Notes: generated by a model not told the origin, from the sequence alone. DNA of 64,000 nucleotides from Sorangium cellulosum So0157-2 (GCF_000418325.1 NC_021658.1:13124501-13188500), one strand, 5' to 3'. Shown: positions 30,354 to 39,933, counted from the stretch's first letter. Numbers and translations: made by a program.

Positions 30354-33272
30354 TCAGCCGTCCGGACGCGGGAGCGGCGTCGCCGCCGCCCAGCGCGCGA
30401 CGCAGATCCGCTCCTCCTCGGTCATCTCCAGCATGCTCGCCACCACGCCGTCCAGGTGGCGCCGGGCCTCCGCAGGCAGGCCCGCGTTCGCCGGGCCGAG
30501 CTCCCGCCCGAGCGCGTCGAGCGCGCCGATCAGGTCGGCGCGCGCCGGCGGGGGCGCCGGGATCGCCCGCAGGTGCGCGATCTTCACCTGCGGCATGCCC
30601 TCGCGCGCGTCCCGGTGTCGGGTGTAATGCCACCAGCGCACAGGAGAGGAGTTGAGGTAGCAGAGCAGCGCGAACTCGCTCCACGTGGCGTCGCAGAAGC
30701 CGGCCAGGATCGAGTTGCGGAACGGCAGGCCGTCGCTCAGCGCGACGATCGGGTAGCGGGCGGTCTGGCGGATGAGCAGCCGCACCGCCTTCCAGTCCTC
30801 GTCCTTGCGAAAGCGGCCCTTCACGCCCGCGCGATCGACGTGGTGGCGCGGCGCGCGCGCGATGAGCTCGCCGACGTCGGTGCCCTCGCGGATGGGGCAG
30901 GTGTACGGCGGCACGGGGACGTCCGCGCGCCGGATGCGCTCGGCGTCCTCGGCGGTCGTCTGGAAGCCGCGCTCCCCGAACAGCGCGGCCGGCAGCGGGC
31001 GGAGCGCGCCGAGCCGATCGAGGAGCCGCCGGGACACGCCGTCGAGATCGGAGCGCGCGAGCGGCCACGGAGCCGTCGCCGCCGGCCGGGGCGACGGGGG
31101 CGGGAGGCGCGTCGAGAGGAGGCCCATGCACGGCTGGAACACGCCCTCGAACGCGTCGCTGCCGAAGCTCGGGAGGTCGGGGTCGACGGCGCAGAGCGCG
31201 TCGTGCGCGCGCCGCGTGGGGCCGTAGCCATCGAGGTCCGACACCGAGGTGGGGATGACGAGGCCGAGCCGCCCGCCCGGCCGGAGCAGCGACGCGGCCC
31301 GGTGCACGAACAGCCCGTGCAGCGAGCGGTAGCCGTGGAAGGCCGGGTTCCTCCGGAGATGGAGGTTGAAGACCTCGGGCGCGATCGGCTGCGCGGCCCG
31401 GCCGACGTACGCGACCCAGGGCGGGTTGCCGATCACGGCGTCGAAGCCGGGCTCCGGGCGATCGAAGACGGCGGGGAACGCGAGCTCCCAGTGCAGGAAC
31501 CGGCGCTCCTCGGCGATGCGGCGCGACAGCGCCGCCCGCGGGTCGGCCGGATCGCGCGCGGCGGCCATGTAGCGCGCGAACGTGGCCGGCTCCGGCGCCA
31601 GGGCCGCGAGCTCGCCGTCGGACGGCCAGAACCACAGGGCCATCCAGGCGTCGAGCGCCGCCTCATCGGCGTCCCCGTCGCGCTCCGGCGCGTCGCGCGG
31701 CGCCCCCGCGGCGCGCGACAGCTCCTCGGCGCGCGCCGGCTCCTCGCGCGTCGCCCCCTCGTCGAGCGCCGGCGTCCGGCGCGCTGGAGCCCGCCGCGAC
31801 AGGGCCCGCCGGCCGCGGCGCTCCACGGCGGTGTCCGCGGGCCCGCCGCGCGACCACGCCGCGGCCGGGAAGGCGCCGACGTCCGCGCGCCCGGCGCCGA
31901 TGAGGCTGTCGCCGCAGCGGAGCTTCGCGTCGAGGAAGCTCGGCGGCAGGCGCGCGTCCTGCACGACGAGCCAGAGGGAGAGCCGGGCGAGATCGACCGC
32001 GAGCGGGTCGAGGTCGACGCCGTACAGGCAGCGCTCGGCCACGAGCGCCATCGCGCGGCGGAGCGGCGGCTCCTCCGGGGCGAGCCCCGGCGTCGCGCCG
32101 GCGCGCTGCCAGGCGGCGACGAGGTGCGCGGCGAGCTGACGGCACGCCTCCACCAGGAACGCCCCCGAGCCCATCGCGGGATCGCACACCGCGAGCGAGA
32201 GGATCTCGCCCGGCGCCGGCGGCCGGCCGGCCCTCGCGAGCAGCGGCGACAGCGTGCGCTCGACGACGTGGCGCGTGATGTCCCGCGGCGTGTAGTAGGA
32301 GCCCGCGCGCCGCCGGAGCTGCCCCGGCTGGAGGTAGAGCGTGCCCCGCGCGATCCGGCCCGGCTGCCGCGGGGAAGCGCGGCGCGCGAGCGCCTGCGAC
32401 AGCTCGGCCACGCTGCCCGCCGCGGCCACGCCGGCGGCGAGGCGCGCGCCGAGCCTGAGGTCCGCCGCCTCCTCGAGCCGCGCGAGCCGCGCGCCGCCCG
32501 GGAGGGCGAGGAGCGCCTCCAGGTCGACGACCACGTGGGACGGCAGGAGCGCCATCGACTCGCCCTCGGCCACCTCGAGATCGAAGGCGATCAGGCCCTC
32601 GTAGAGCGTGCCGATGTGCTCGACCTCGAGCTCGGCGTAGCGCACCGGCGCGCCGTCGTGCACGAGGAGCGCGGCGAGCACGCGGTGGAGCGCGCCGTCG
32701 CTGAGCCAGGGTCGACCGTCCAGCGAGGGGTGCGCGCCGGGGTCGCAGAGGCCGCCGCGCGCGCCCCCGGGGCCGCGGCCCTCGAGCGCGCGGGAGAGCG
32801 CCGCGACGCGGGCCCACGCGCCGTGGCGGCGCTCGAGGTCGCTGCCCTCCCGCCGCTCCGCCTCCAGCTCCTCGAAGAGCCGCGTGAGCGGCGCGCCGCC
32901 GTCGGGCGCGCCGGCGAGCAGGCCGCGCGCCTCGGCGTAGAGGAGGAGGATGAGCCGCATCAACGCGGTCACGAGGCCGGCGTGGAGCCGCCGTCGCCCT
33001 GCGGCGGAGCCGCCCGAGGCGGCGTCCCCGCCCTGCGGGTCGGCCGACTGGAAGCCGCGGACGATCTCGCCGAGCGCGCCCTGCGCCTGCTCGCGGAGCT
33101 GCCTGGCCACGCCGTCGGCCGGCGCATCGGGCGGCCGGAGGGGCTCGCCGGGCGCGCCCGCGTCGATCGCGCGGTCGCTCCCGGGATCCAGCGACGCGCC
33201 CGACGCGGGAGGGTCGACCCGTTCACGGTCGCAGCGCAGGGGGGCGCCGAGCTGAGGGCATTCCGAGGACAC
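30354..33272 (-). CDS. Eco57I-like class DNA adenine methylase (solitary)
   Basis: The 972-residue protein has SAM-binding motif I DPAMGSGAFL starting at residue 364 and the catalytic NPPW at 616-619, with the SYYTPRDITRHVV segment typical of type IIG and BREX-like methylases just before motif I. An N-terminal helical domain (about 90-330) and a C-terminal target-recognition part (LNSSPVRWWHYTRHRDA) complete the architecture. I see no PD-(D/E)xK nuclease signature and no restriction or specificity gene beside it. A charged, low-complexity insert lies at about 475-540. It starts with GTG at 33272. It could be an orphan methylase, a type IIG enzyme with an unseen nuclease, or an anti-phage component. 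Confidence 0.85.
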   Translation of the reverse strand: MSSECPQLGAPLRCDRERVDPPASGASLDPGSDRAIDAGAPGEPLRPPDAPADGVARQLREQAQGALGEIVRGFQSADPQGGDAASGGSAAGRRRLHAGLVTALMRLILLLYAEARGLLAGAPDGGAPLTRLFEELEAERREGSDLERRHGAWARVAALSRALEGRGPGGARGGLCDPGAHPSLDGRPWLSDGALHRVLAALLVHDGAPVRYAELEVEHIGTLYEGLIAFDLEVAEGESMALLPSHVVVDLEALLALPGGARLARLEEAADLRLGARLAAGVAAAGSVAELSQALARRASPRQPGRIARGTLYLQPGQLRRRAGSYYTPRDITRHVVERTLSPLLARAGRPPAPGEILSLAVCDPAMGSGAFLVEACRQLAAHLVAAWQRAGATPGLAPEEPPLRRAMALVAERCLYGVDLDPLAVDLARLSLWLVVQDARLPPSFLDAKLRCGDSLIGAGRADVGAFPAAAWSRGGPADTAVERRGRRALSRRAPARRTPALDEGATREEPARAEELSRAAGAPRDAPERDGDADEAALDAWMALWFWPSDGELAALAPEPATFARYMAAARDPADPRAALSRRIAEERRFLHWELAFPAVFDRPEPGFDAVIGNPPWVAYVGRAAQPIAPEVFNLHLRRNPAFHGYRSLHGLFVHRAASLLRPGGRLGLVIPTSVSDLDGYGPTRRAHDALCAVDPDLPSFGSDAFEGVFQPCMGLLSTRLPPPSPRPAATAPWPLARSDLDGVSRRLLDRLGALRPLPAALFGERGFQTTAEDAERIRRADVPVPPYTCPIREGTDVGELIARAPRHHVDRAGVKGRFRKDEDWKAVRLLIRQTARYPIVALSDGLPFRNSILAGFCDATWSEFALLCYLNSSPVRWWHYTRHRDAREGMPQVKIAHLRAIPAPPPARADLIGALDALGRELGPANAGLPAEARRHLDGVVASMLEMTEEERICVARWAAATPLPRPDG

Positions 33273-33492
33273 GCGGGATCCGCACGAGCATTGCGGATAG
33301 GACGGGGTGCAGGCAAGAGCCCCGGCGCCGGGGCGCGCCCGGCCGCGGCGGCGGCCCGGCCGAGCGCCCGCGCCGCCGGGGAGTCCCTCCTCGCCCGGAG
33401 GTCCTCGCCAAGCACGCTTTACCGGGATGCGCGTGAAAGCATTTCCGGCGCAGCGCCGCGCGGGGGGTACGGTTCGTGCCGTGTGTCGTCGA

Positions 33493-34239
33493 ATGAAGCC
33501 CGAGACGATCGAACGACACGCACTCGCTCATTCACGCAAAGCACACCCGGGCGGCGCGGCGCGGCGCGGCGCCTTGCTCGCCGCGCTCCTGCTCGGGATC
33601 TCAGCCTGTTACGGCGCCGGAGAGGCGCCGGAACAGGAGGCCACCGGCGCGGTCAGCGCGGGCCTCGACCTCTATTCCGGCATTCCCCAGGACGGCGTCG
33701 TCCTCGGGGATCCGGGCGCGCCGATCACGCTTGTCGAGTTCTCCGATCTTCGATGCTCGCATTGCCGGGATTACGCGCTCGAGGTCCTGCCCGTGATCCT
33801 CGATCGCCACGTGCGCACGAGCCAGGTGAAGCTCGTGTTCCGGAACCTCACGTTCCTCGGGCCGGGCTCCGTGCAGGCCGCGCGCATGGCCGCGGCGGTG
33901 GGGGCGCAGGATCGGCTCTGGGAGTTCGTCGACCGCTTCTTCCGGATCCAGGCGCGCGAGCGCGCGCCGATCACGGACGAGCTCCTGCTGCGCATCGCCT
34001 CCGAGCTGCCGGGCGTCGACGCCGCGCGGGCGATGGCGCAGCGCGACAGCGGGGAGGTCGCGCAGCAGCTCGAGGCCGCGCGGGCCGAGGCCACGCGCCT
34101 CCAGGTCCACGGCGTGCCGGCGCTGTTCCTGAGCCGCCAGGGCGAGGGGCTCCGCCGGCTCCGCCTCACCTCGATGTCGCCGGAGCCGATCTCCCGCGCG
34201 ATCGAGCAGCTCCTGCGCGCGCCGCGCCCGCACGGGTGA
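33493..34239 (+). CDS. DsbA-like thioredoxin-fold lipoprotein
   Basis: The 248-residue protein has a lipobox (LLGISAC, Cys39), then a DsbA-type thioredoxin fold: VVLGDPGAPITLVEFSD leads into the active site CSHC (residues 88-91), with the cis-Pro loop at HGVPALF. It should handle disulphide formation or isomerisation in the periplasm. The ATG at 33493 was chosen to place the charged n-region before the hydrophobic core; an open frame upstream is not compatible with a signal peptide. It is divergent from the methylase. Confidence 0.85.
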   Translation: MKPETIERHALAHSRKAHPGGAARRGALLAALLLGISACYGAGEAPEQEATGAVSAGLDLYSGIPQDGVVLGDPGAPITLVEFSDLRCSHCRDYALEVLPVILDRHVRTSQVKLVFRNLTFLGPGSVQAARMAAAVGAQDRLWEFVDRFFRIQARERAPITDELLLRIASELPGVDAARAMAQRDSGEVAQQLEAARAEATRLQVHGVPALFLSRQGEGLRRLRLTSMSPEPISRAIEQLLRAPRPHG

Positions 34240-34323
34240 GCGCGGCGGCGCGGCGATCGGAGCCGCGCGGCGGCCGCAACATGGACCGGCCCCGCGCGCG
34301 GTTTTTGGTACGCTCGCGCGGGG

Positions 34324-35403
34324 ATGACCGCCTCGCCGCTCGTGTTCCCTCCCCGCCCCCCCTCGCTGCACGGCCGCCGGCGCGAGCTCGCGACGCTCCT
34401 CTCGACCGTGCGCGCCTCGCGCCCGACGCGCCTCGCGCTCGTCGGCACGGGCGGCAGCGGCAAGTCGACGCTCGCCTGCGCGCTCGGGCACAAGCTCGCG
34501 GCCGAGCTCCCCGGCGGGATCCACTGGTTCCGGGTCGGCGCCTGGGACGCGCGCACGCTGCTCGGGATGCTGTCGCTCCGCTTCGGGGCCGGGCCGTCGC
34601 CCTCGCTGCCGGCGCTGCGGCGCCGCCTGCACGCGCTCGGGGAGATGCTCATCGTGCTCGACAACCACGAGCACGACCGCGCCGTCGCCGAGCTGCTCGA
34701 CGACCTCCGCGACGAGGCGGTGACGTGGGTCATCACGGCGCGGCGCTGCCTCGTGGCCGGCGTCTCGATCTTCCCGGTCATCGCGCCGCTCGTGACCTCG
34801 GGGCAGAGCCCCTTCCCCGCGGTCGCCTCGCTGACCCGCCTGCTCCGCTGGAACCCGGTCTCCCTGGAGCTCGCCGACGCCATCGTCGCGAGCGGCGCGG
34901 CCGACGTCGACGAGCTCCACCGCTGGCTCGTCGCGGGCGGCGTCGACCGCGTGCAGGTCATCGATCACGAGGACGACCTCCCCGAGGTCGGCCTGCTCGT
35001 CGCCTGGATCTTCCGCGAGCTCTCGCCGGCGGCGCGGCGGATGCTCGCGGTGCTCTCGCACTCGAACGGCGACCACATCGACGAGGCCTCGCTCGCGACG
35101 CTGGCGCGGGCGGGGCGGAGCGCCGGGGACGCGCTCGCGTCGCTCCGCCGCTTCCGGCTCGTGCAGGAGCCGCTCGCGGGCCGCTTCGCGCTGCACGCGA
35201 CCGTGCGCCACGCCGCGCTGAAGCGCACGCAGTTCGATCAGCGCCGCTTCTTCGAGCACTACGTGGGGCTCCTCGAGCGCTCGCCGGAGCGGCTCGACCT
35301 CGAGCAGACCCACCTGTTCGCGGCCATGGACCACGCGCACGACACCGGGAGCGTCGCGGCCGCGATCCGCGTGAACGAGCTGCTCTCGCGCCTCTCGCTC
35401 TGA
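34324..35403 (+). CDS. Stand-alone NB-ARC/STAND-like P-loop NTPase
   Basis: The 359-residue protein has Walker A GTGGSGKST (41-49), Walker B MLIVLDN (about 110-116), a sensor-like VTWVITARRC and a winged-helix-like segment (LSPAARRMLAVLSHS). This matches the ATPase core of AfsR/LuxR-type and NLR-type regulators, yet no DNA-binding, TPR, or effector domain is fused. It follows the DsbA-like gene by 84 bp in the same direction. The C-terminal 90 residues are helical. Function unknown; it may be a regulatory switch that works through a separate partner. Confidence 0.75.
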   Translation: MTASPLVFPPRPPSLHGRRRELATLLSTVRASRPTRLALVGTGGSGKSTLACALGHKLAAELPGGIHWFRVGAWDARTLLGMLSLRFGAGPSPSLPALRRRLHALGEMLIVLDNHEHDRAVAELLDDLRDEAVTWVITARRCLVAGVSIFPVIAPLVTSGQSPFPAVASLTRLLRWNPVSLELADAIVASGAADVDELHRWLVAGGVDRVQVIDHEDDLPEVGLLVAWIFRELSPAARRMLAVLSHSNGDHIDEASLATLARAGRSAGDALASLRRFRLVQEPLAGRFALHATVRHAALKRTQFDQRRFFEHYVGLLERSPERLDLEQTHLFAAMDHAHDTGSVAAAIRVNELLSRLSL

Positions 35404-35433
35404 CCGCCGCCCTCTCGCCGGCGGCGGCCGCGG

Positions 35434-36372
35434 TCAGCGCGGCCCCCCCACGTGCTCGCAGCAGAGCTCGACGAGGCGCTTCAGCACCCACTGCCCCGCC
35501 GGCCCCAGCACCAGCGCCGGCCGGTGGACCACGGCCAGCGACAGGAGGTGCTCGTCTTCCCCCCACGCCTCCGGCCGGAGGCGGACCAGGCGTCCGGTCC
35601 TGAGATCCTCGCGGATCATGTGCTCCGGCAGGTTGCCCCACCCGAGCCCCGCGCAAAGGAGCTCTCGCTTGGTCTGGAGATCCACGACGCGCCAGGTGCG
35701 CGGGGCCAGCACGGCCTGCTCCGGCGAGCGCGCCCCACCGCGCTCGCTCAGCACGATCTGCACGTGCTCGCGCAGCTGCTCGGTGGCGACGCGCCCCTCG
35801 CGCCGCTGGGCGGCCGCGAGCGGGTGCGCCTCGCCGGCGACGGGCACCATGCGCACCGAGGTGAGGTGCCGGCGCTCGAGGCCCTGCGCCGCCGCCGCCG
35901 GGCCCACGACCCCGAGCTGGCACGTCCCGTCGAGGACCCGATCGGCGACGGCGGACATGGTCTCGGTGTGCACGACGAGCTCCACGGTGGGGTAGACGCG
36001 GGCGAACTCGACGCAGAGATCGACGAGCGCGGAGAGCGGAAAGACCGCGTCGACGCACAGCGAGACGAGCGGGTCGAGGCCGCCGGCGAGCCGCTGCGCC
36101 GCGCTGCTGAGCGCGTCCGCGTCGGCGCACACCCGCCGCGCGGCGCCGAGCAGGACGCGGCCGTGCTCCGTGAGCGCCGGGATCCGGGTCGATCGGTCCC
36201 AGAGGACGACCCCGAGCTGGCCCTCCAGGTTGGCCATCGCGTGGCTCACGGCCGACTGGACGCGGCGGAGCTTCCTGGCCGCGGCCGAGAAGCTGCCCTC
36301 GTCGGCGACCGCGATGAACGTGCGCAGCTGGTCGAGCGTGATGGAGTCGTGCACGGCGCGCGACCATGCCAC
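35434..36372 (-). CDS. LysR-family transcriptional regulator
   Basis: The 312-residue protein has a LysR helix-turn-helix (LDQLRTFIAVADEGSFSAAARKL, then VQSAVSHAMANLE) at about residues 12-70 and a type 2 periplasmic-binding effector domain. It starts with GTG at 36372; a GTG at 36354 is an alternative. No divergently transcribed target lies next to it: the upstream neighbour (GH6) runs in the same direction, separated by a large hairpin. The regulated gene is therefore unclear. Confidence 0.9.
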   Translation of the reverse strand: MAWSRAVHDSITLDQLRTFIAVADEGSFSAAARKLRRVQSAVSHAMANLEGQLGVVLWDRSTRIPALTEHGRVLLGAARRVCADADALSSAAQRLAGGLDPLVSLCVDAVFPLSALVDLCVEFARVYPTVELVVHTETMSAVADRVLDGTCQLGVVGPAAAAQGLERRHLTSVRMVPVAGEAHPLAAAQRREGRVATEQLREHVQIVLSERGGARSPEQAVLAPRTWRVVDLQTKRELLCAGLGWGNLPEHMIREDLRTGRLVRLRPEAWGEDEHLLSLAVVHRPALVLGPAGQWVLKRLVELCCEHVGGPR

Positions 36373-36466
36373 GGCCCGCCGTGCGTCGCTCGACGTCGCG
36401 CCGGCCGCCGCTCGCCGGCCCTCCGGCCGCAGGCCTCCCGCCCTGGTGCGCTCGACAAAAACAGCG

Positions 36467-36582
36467 CGGCGGCCGGGACAGGCGAGGAGCGTCTTTTCAA
36501 GGGGTCTACCCTCCGGCCGGCCGCGCGGCCCGCGGGCGGGTAGACCCCTTTTTTCTACGCTCCTCGCCTGCCCCGGCCGCCG
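36467..36582. repeat. Long imperfect inverted repeat (45-base arms)
   Basis: Arms 36467-36511 and 36538-36582 pair over CGGCGGCCGGG, CAGGCGAGGAGCGT and GGGGTCTACCC, with mismatches limited to the A/T-rich middle and one other base. The 26-base loop is itself GC-palindromic. On the plus strand the inner stem is followed by CCCCTTTTTT, an intrinsic-terminator-like layout, although the nearest plus-strand gene ends 1.1 kb upstream. Confidence 0.85.
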
Positions 36583-36584
36583 GC

Positions 36585-36614
36585 GCGCGCTCGATCAAGC
36601 TCGATCGAGCGCGC
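36585..36614 (-). terminator. 12-bp stem hairpin just after the GH6 gene
   Basis: GCGCGCTCGATC (36585-36596) pairs exactly with 36603-36614 across a 6-base loop. It sits 30 bp downstream of the GH6 stop codon. No T run follows on the minus strand, so terminator function is tentative. Confidence 0.4.
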
Positions 36615-36643
36615 TCGTCACGGCCTTTCGCCGCCGACGCCGA

Positions 36644-37984
36644 TCAGAGCGGCGGGTTGGCGTTCTTCACGCACTCCACGAAGTACTCGTGGAACCAGAA
36701 GCCCGCCTCCGGCGCGTTCTGGTCCGCGTTCTCGTAGCCGCAGAACAGGTCATAGCGCTCGGCGTTCTTGTCCGCGGTGCCGTCGGAGTCACCCGGCGGC
36801 TTGACCCAGTAGAAGGCGTCGAGGCGCGTCGCGCCGCCCGGGTTGGCCCGGGGCCGCTCGCCCATGCCGGCGCCGATGTTGTTGCACCAGTAGCCCCAGT
36901 CCGCCCGGATGTTGCCGCGGCCGTTGCGGCTCGTGTCGATGATGAAGTGCTTGTCCCCGAGGCCTTCGGCCGCCAGCGCCGTGCCCATGGCGTTGACATA
37001 GTCGTACTCGCCGAAGCAGGGGTTGCTCTGCTGATCGTAGCTCTCCGAGGTGTAGCTCAGCTGCGTGTAGTTCGCGACGTTGGTCGCGAAGCCGCGGACG
37101 CCGGCCGGGCTGCCGGCGGCCTTGATGACGTCGGCGAAGATCTTGGCGCCCTTCTTCTGGTTGTCAGGCCACCCGAGCCAGCCCGAGTGCGCCGCGTCGA
37201 TGTACTGGTACACGTGCGGCATGTTGAGCTTCTGGAGCGCGTACGCGACGTTCTCCCGGTAGGCCGTCTCCGTCTCCGGGGTGCAGTCCTTCTTGCCCAG
37301 GTTCGTCGCGAGGTTGGGGAGCGAATCGGGCTCGATGATCGCGATGATGCGCTGGTTCGGACGCGCGGCGAAGATCGCCGAGATCCGATCGATGAACTCT
37401 TCCCTGTACCGCTGGACACCGCCGCTCTCGACCCGGAGCTCGCCGTTCGAGGCCTCGGCGAAGCAATCGCGGTTCGGCAGGTCGTACACGACGATGACCG
37501 GAACGACCGGCTCGCAGATCTGGTTCTGGAGCGCGAGCGCGGCGTCGAGGTGCCCCTCGAGGCGGTCGACCGCCGCGATCCGGTCGAGCCAGAACGCGGT
37601 CGGGATCTCCTGGACCTTCTTCATCTTCTCGATGAGGGCCGCGTCCGTCGTCTTGTCGATCGACGACTGGACCTTCGCGACGTACTCCGGGTCGACGAAC
37701 AGCCTCCCAGCCTCGAACGGGTTGCCGTTCGGCGTCGAGATGTCGACCGTTCCGGTGCAGTTGCCGCCCGAGGCCGTCGTGCTCGTGCTGGTGGGGCTGC
37801 CCGCGCCGGTGCCGCCCGCCGGGGAGCCCGCGCCGGTGCCGCCCGCCTGGGTGCCAGCGCCCGCGCCGCCCTCTCCGTCGTTGCCCCCGCCATTGTCACC
37901 CGAGCACGCCGCGAAGGCGGCGGTCGCGAGGAGGACCGCAACCCACTTTGCCGTCCCGAGCTGATGCGAATTCCTTCTCAGCAT
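36644..37984 (-). CDS. Glycoside hydrolase family 6 cellulase, lipoprotein
   Basis: The 446-residue protein has a lipobox (FAAC, Cys27), a Gly/Thr/Ser linker of about 45 residues, and a GH6 catalytic domain. Conserved GH6 features are VVYDLPNRDC (Asp173), IIEPDSLPN (general acid Asp220), YIDAAHSGWLGW, FIIDTSRNGRG and the substrate-binding WVKPPGDSDG. It inverts beta-1,4-glucan as an endoglucanase or cellobiohydrolase, and the lipobox suggests cell-surface attachment. The ATG at 37984 follows GAAAGG. No carbohydrate-binding module is attached. Cellulose use fits a Sorangium-type host. Confidence 0.92.
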   Translation of the reverse strand: MLRRNSHQLGTAKWVAVLLATAAFAACSGDNGGGNDGEGGAGAGTQAGGTGAGSPAGGTGAGSPTSTSTTASGGNCTGTVDISTPNGNPFEAGRLFVDPEYVAKVQSSIDKTTDAALIEKMKKVQEIPTAFWLDRIAAVDRLEGHLDAALALQNQICEPVVPVIVVYDLPNRDCFAEASNGELRVESGGVQRYREEFIDRISAIFAARPNQRIIAIIEPDSLPNLATNLGKKDCTPETETAYRENVAYALQKLNMPHVYQYIDAAHSGWLGWPDNQKKGAKIFADVIKAAGSPAGVRGFATNVANYTQLSYTSESYDQQSNPCFGEYDYVNAMGTALAAEGLGDKHFIIDTSRNGRGNIRADWGYWCNNIGAGMGERPRANPGGATRLDAFYWVKPPGDSDGTADKNAERYDLFCGYENADQNAPEAGFWFHEYFVECVKNANPPL

Positions 37985-38641
37985 ATTAAGCCTTTCACCT
38001 ACTTCTGAAGAAACCAGGCGAATCCAACATATCGAAAAATAGCGGGGCGAATCTAGACCAACAGTTTCGCTGGGGCAAGAACAAACGACGGCTTTGCCAT
38101 GTCCGCGTCTTCTCATCGTAAGTCTGCCGTGCGGTCCTTTTTTTCACGGCGAATAGAAATGTCCGTCGCCTCGCGATGTTCGACGCGCTCCGGCGCGCGT
38201 CACGAGCGCGTCACAGGCGCGTTCAACAGCGGCCCGTAATGCTGCTTTTCACGGGGGAACAGGCCGCGAGAGGCTCGACGCCGGCGCAACGCAGCGCGCA
38301 ATCGCCGAGACTGGGCCGTGCGGCGGGGTCGTCCGGAAGTGACATGGCAGACGGGCAGAGCTGTTTCGGGTTGATTTCCAAGTGCATCATCGACTGTGGT
38401 CTCACCGCTCTCTGAGGCGACGTGCCCAGATCAGGCGGAGAGTCGGACGTGCGGTGACGCAGGGAGGCGCCGGAGCACGCGCGGCGCCGGGGGGCGCGTC
38501 CTGCCGTGATCGTGGGGAGTGCAGCGCTCGCCCGCGGCGCGACCCAAACCGCGATCCGCCGCCGCGCCGTCGCGGGGCGGCTTCTGGCCGGTCGTCGCCG
38601 ATCGGTTAGGCTTCGGTCCCCCCTGCCCCGCAGAGCCCGCC
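37985..38641. other. 657-bp intergenic region, AT-richer on the left
   Basis: The first 180 bases are unusually AT-rich for this window and should hold the GH6 promoter. The rest shows no long gene. A tiny frame at 38344-38415 encodes 23 residues with three Cys behind GGAAGTG; support is too weak to call it a gene. Confidence 0.5.
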
Positions 38642-39933
38642 ATGCGCTTCCTCGTCGTCTCGCTGATCCTCCTCGCCGTCCTCGGCCCCCTGGGCGTCTA
38701 CGTGCACCGGCGCGCCTCCGGCCTGCTCGGCCTGGGCCCGCGCGGCCGGCGCGCGCTGGCCGGCCTGCTCGCCGCCGCCGTGCTGGCGATGATCTCCGCG
38801 CGGCTCTGGCGGGGCGCGCTGCCCGACGGCGTGGTCCGCGGGACGGTGCTCCTGAGCAACATCCTCTCGCTCACCGTCCTGCTCTCCGCGGTGCTGCTCG
38901 GCGTCGTGGACCTCGGCCGGCTGATCGCGCGGCTCGCGCGCGCCGCGCCGCCGCCGCGGCGGACGGCCCCGCGGACGCGGCGCCCCGCCCTGGCGAGGAC
39001 GCGGCGCGCACCGAGGCCGGCGGCGCCGCCGAGCCGCTCCCGCCCCGCGCCGCGCCGCTCCCGCTGCCGCCGGTCGCTCCGCCCGCGCTCCCGCGCCGCG
39101 CCTTCCTCGCGAACGGCGCCGCCGGCTCCGCCTTCCTCATCGGGGGCGGCAGCGCGGTGTATGGCGCGCTCGTCGGGCGGCACGACTACGTCATTGAAGA
39201 GGTCGCGATCCCGATACCGGGCTTGCCGCGCAGCCTCGACGGCTTCTCCATCGTGCAGCTGTCGGACATCCACCTCGGGCTGTTCGTGGGCGAGCCGGAG
39301 ATGCGCGCCGCCGAGGATCTCGTGCGCGAGGCGCGCGCAGATCTCATCGTGATGACGGGCGATCTCATCGATTTCGACCCGAGGTATGCCGAGCACCTCG
39401 GGCGGCTCACCCGGCGGCTCGGCCCGCTCGCCCGCGAGGGGGTCGCGGCGATCCCGGGCAACCATGATCACTTCGCCGGCATCGACGCCGCGCTCGACGC
39501 CCTGGAGCGCGGCGGCGCCCGCGTGCTGAGCAACCGGGGGCACGTCGTCGGCGGGGCCGGCGGCGCGTTCGCGCTGCTCGGCGTCGACGACGTGTGGGCG
39601 CGAGGGCGCGTGCGCGGCGGCGGCCCCGACCTCGGCCGGGCGCTCGCCGATGTGCCCCGCGACCTGCCGCGCGTCTTGCTCTGCCACAACCCGGTGTTCT
39701 TCCCGGACGCCGCCGGCGAGGTGGCCTTGCAGCTCAGCGGCCACACCCACGGCGGCCAGGTCAACCTGCTCGTCCGGCCCGCCGACCTGGTGCTCCCCCA
39801 CGGCTATGTCGCCGGGCTCTACCAGCGCGGCGGCTCGCACCTCTACATCAACCGAGGCTTCGGCACCGCCGGGCCGCCGGCGCGCATCGGCGCGCCCCCC
39901 GAGGTGAGCCGCATCGTGCTCGTCTCCGCCTGA
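38642..39933 (+). pseudogene. Membrane-anchored metallophosphoesterase with one frameshift
   Basis: From ATG 38642 the frame reads three membrane helices (FLVVSLILLAVLGPLGVYV; ALAGLLAAAVLAMIS; NILSLTVLLSAVLLGVVDL). Near 38945-38965, in a GCCGCCGCCGCGGCGG run, sense moves to the frame one base earlier, which continues with a Tat-like RRAFLANGAAG, then the calcineurin-like phosphoesterase: DIHLG, MTGDLIDFD, GNHDH, CHNP and GHTHGGQ, all intact. This matches the usual single protein of helices plus YkuE/YaeI-like phosphoesterase. A one-base deletion, or a sequencing error in the GC hairpin, has split the gene. An independent shorter product starting within the second frame remains possible. Confidence 0.7.

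Noticed and set aside
30456..35603. Very long plus-strand open frame antisense to the methylase and running through later genes
   Set aside because: It crosses several genes of both strands, reads as Arg/Ala/Pro-rich nonsense and exists because GC-rich antisense frames lack stops.
36538..36556. Plus-strand stem followed by a T run as a terminator for a plus-strand gene
   Set aside because: No plus-strand gene ends within 1 kb; treated as part of a long inverted repeat instead.
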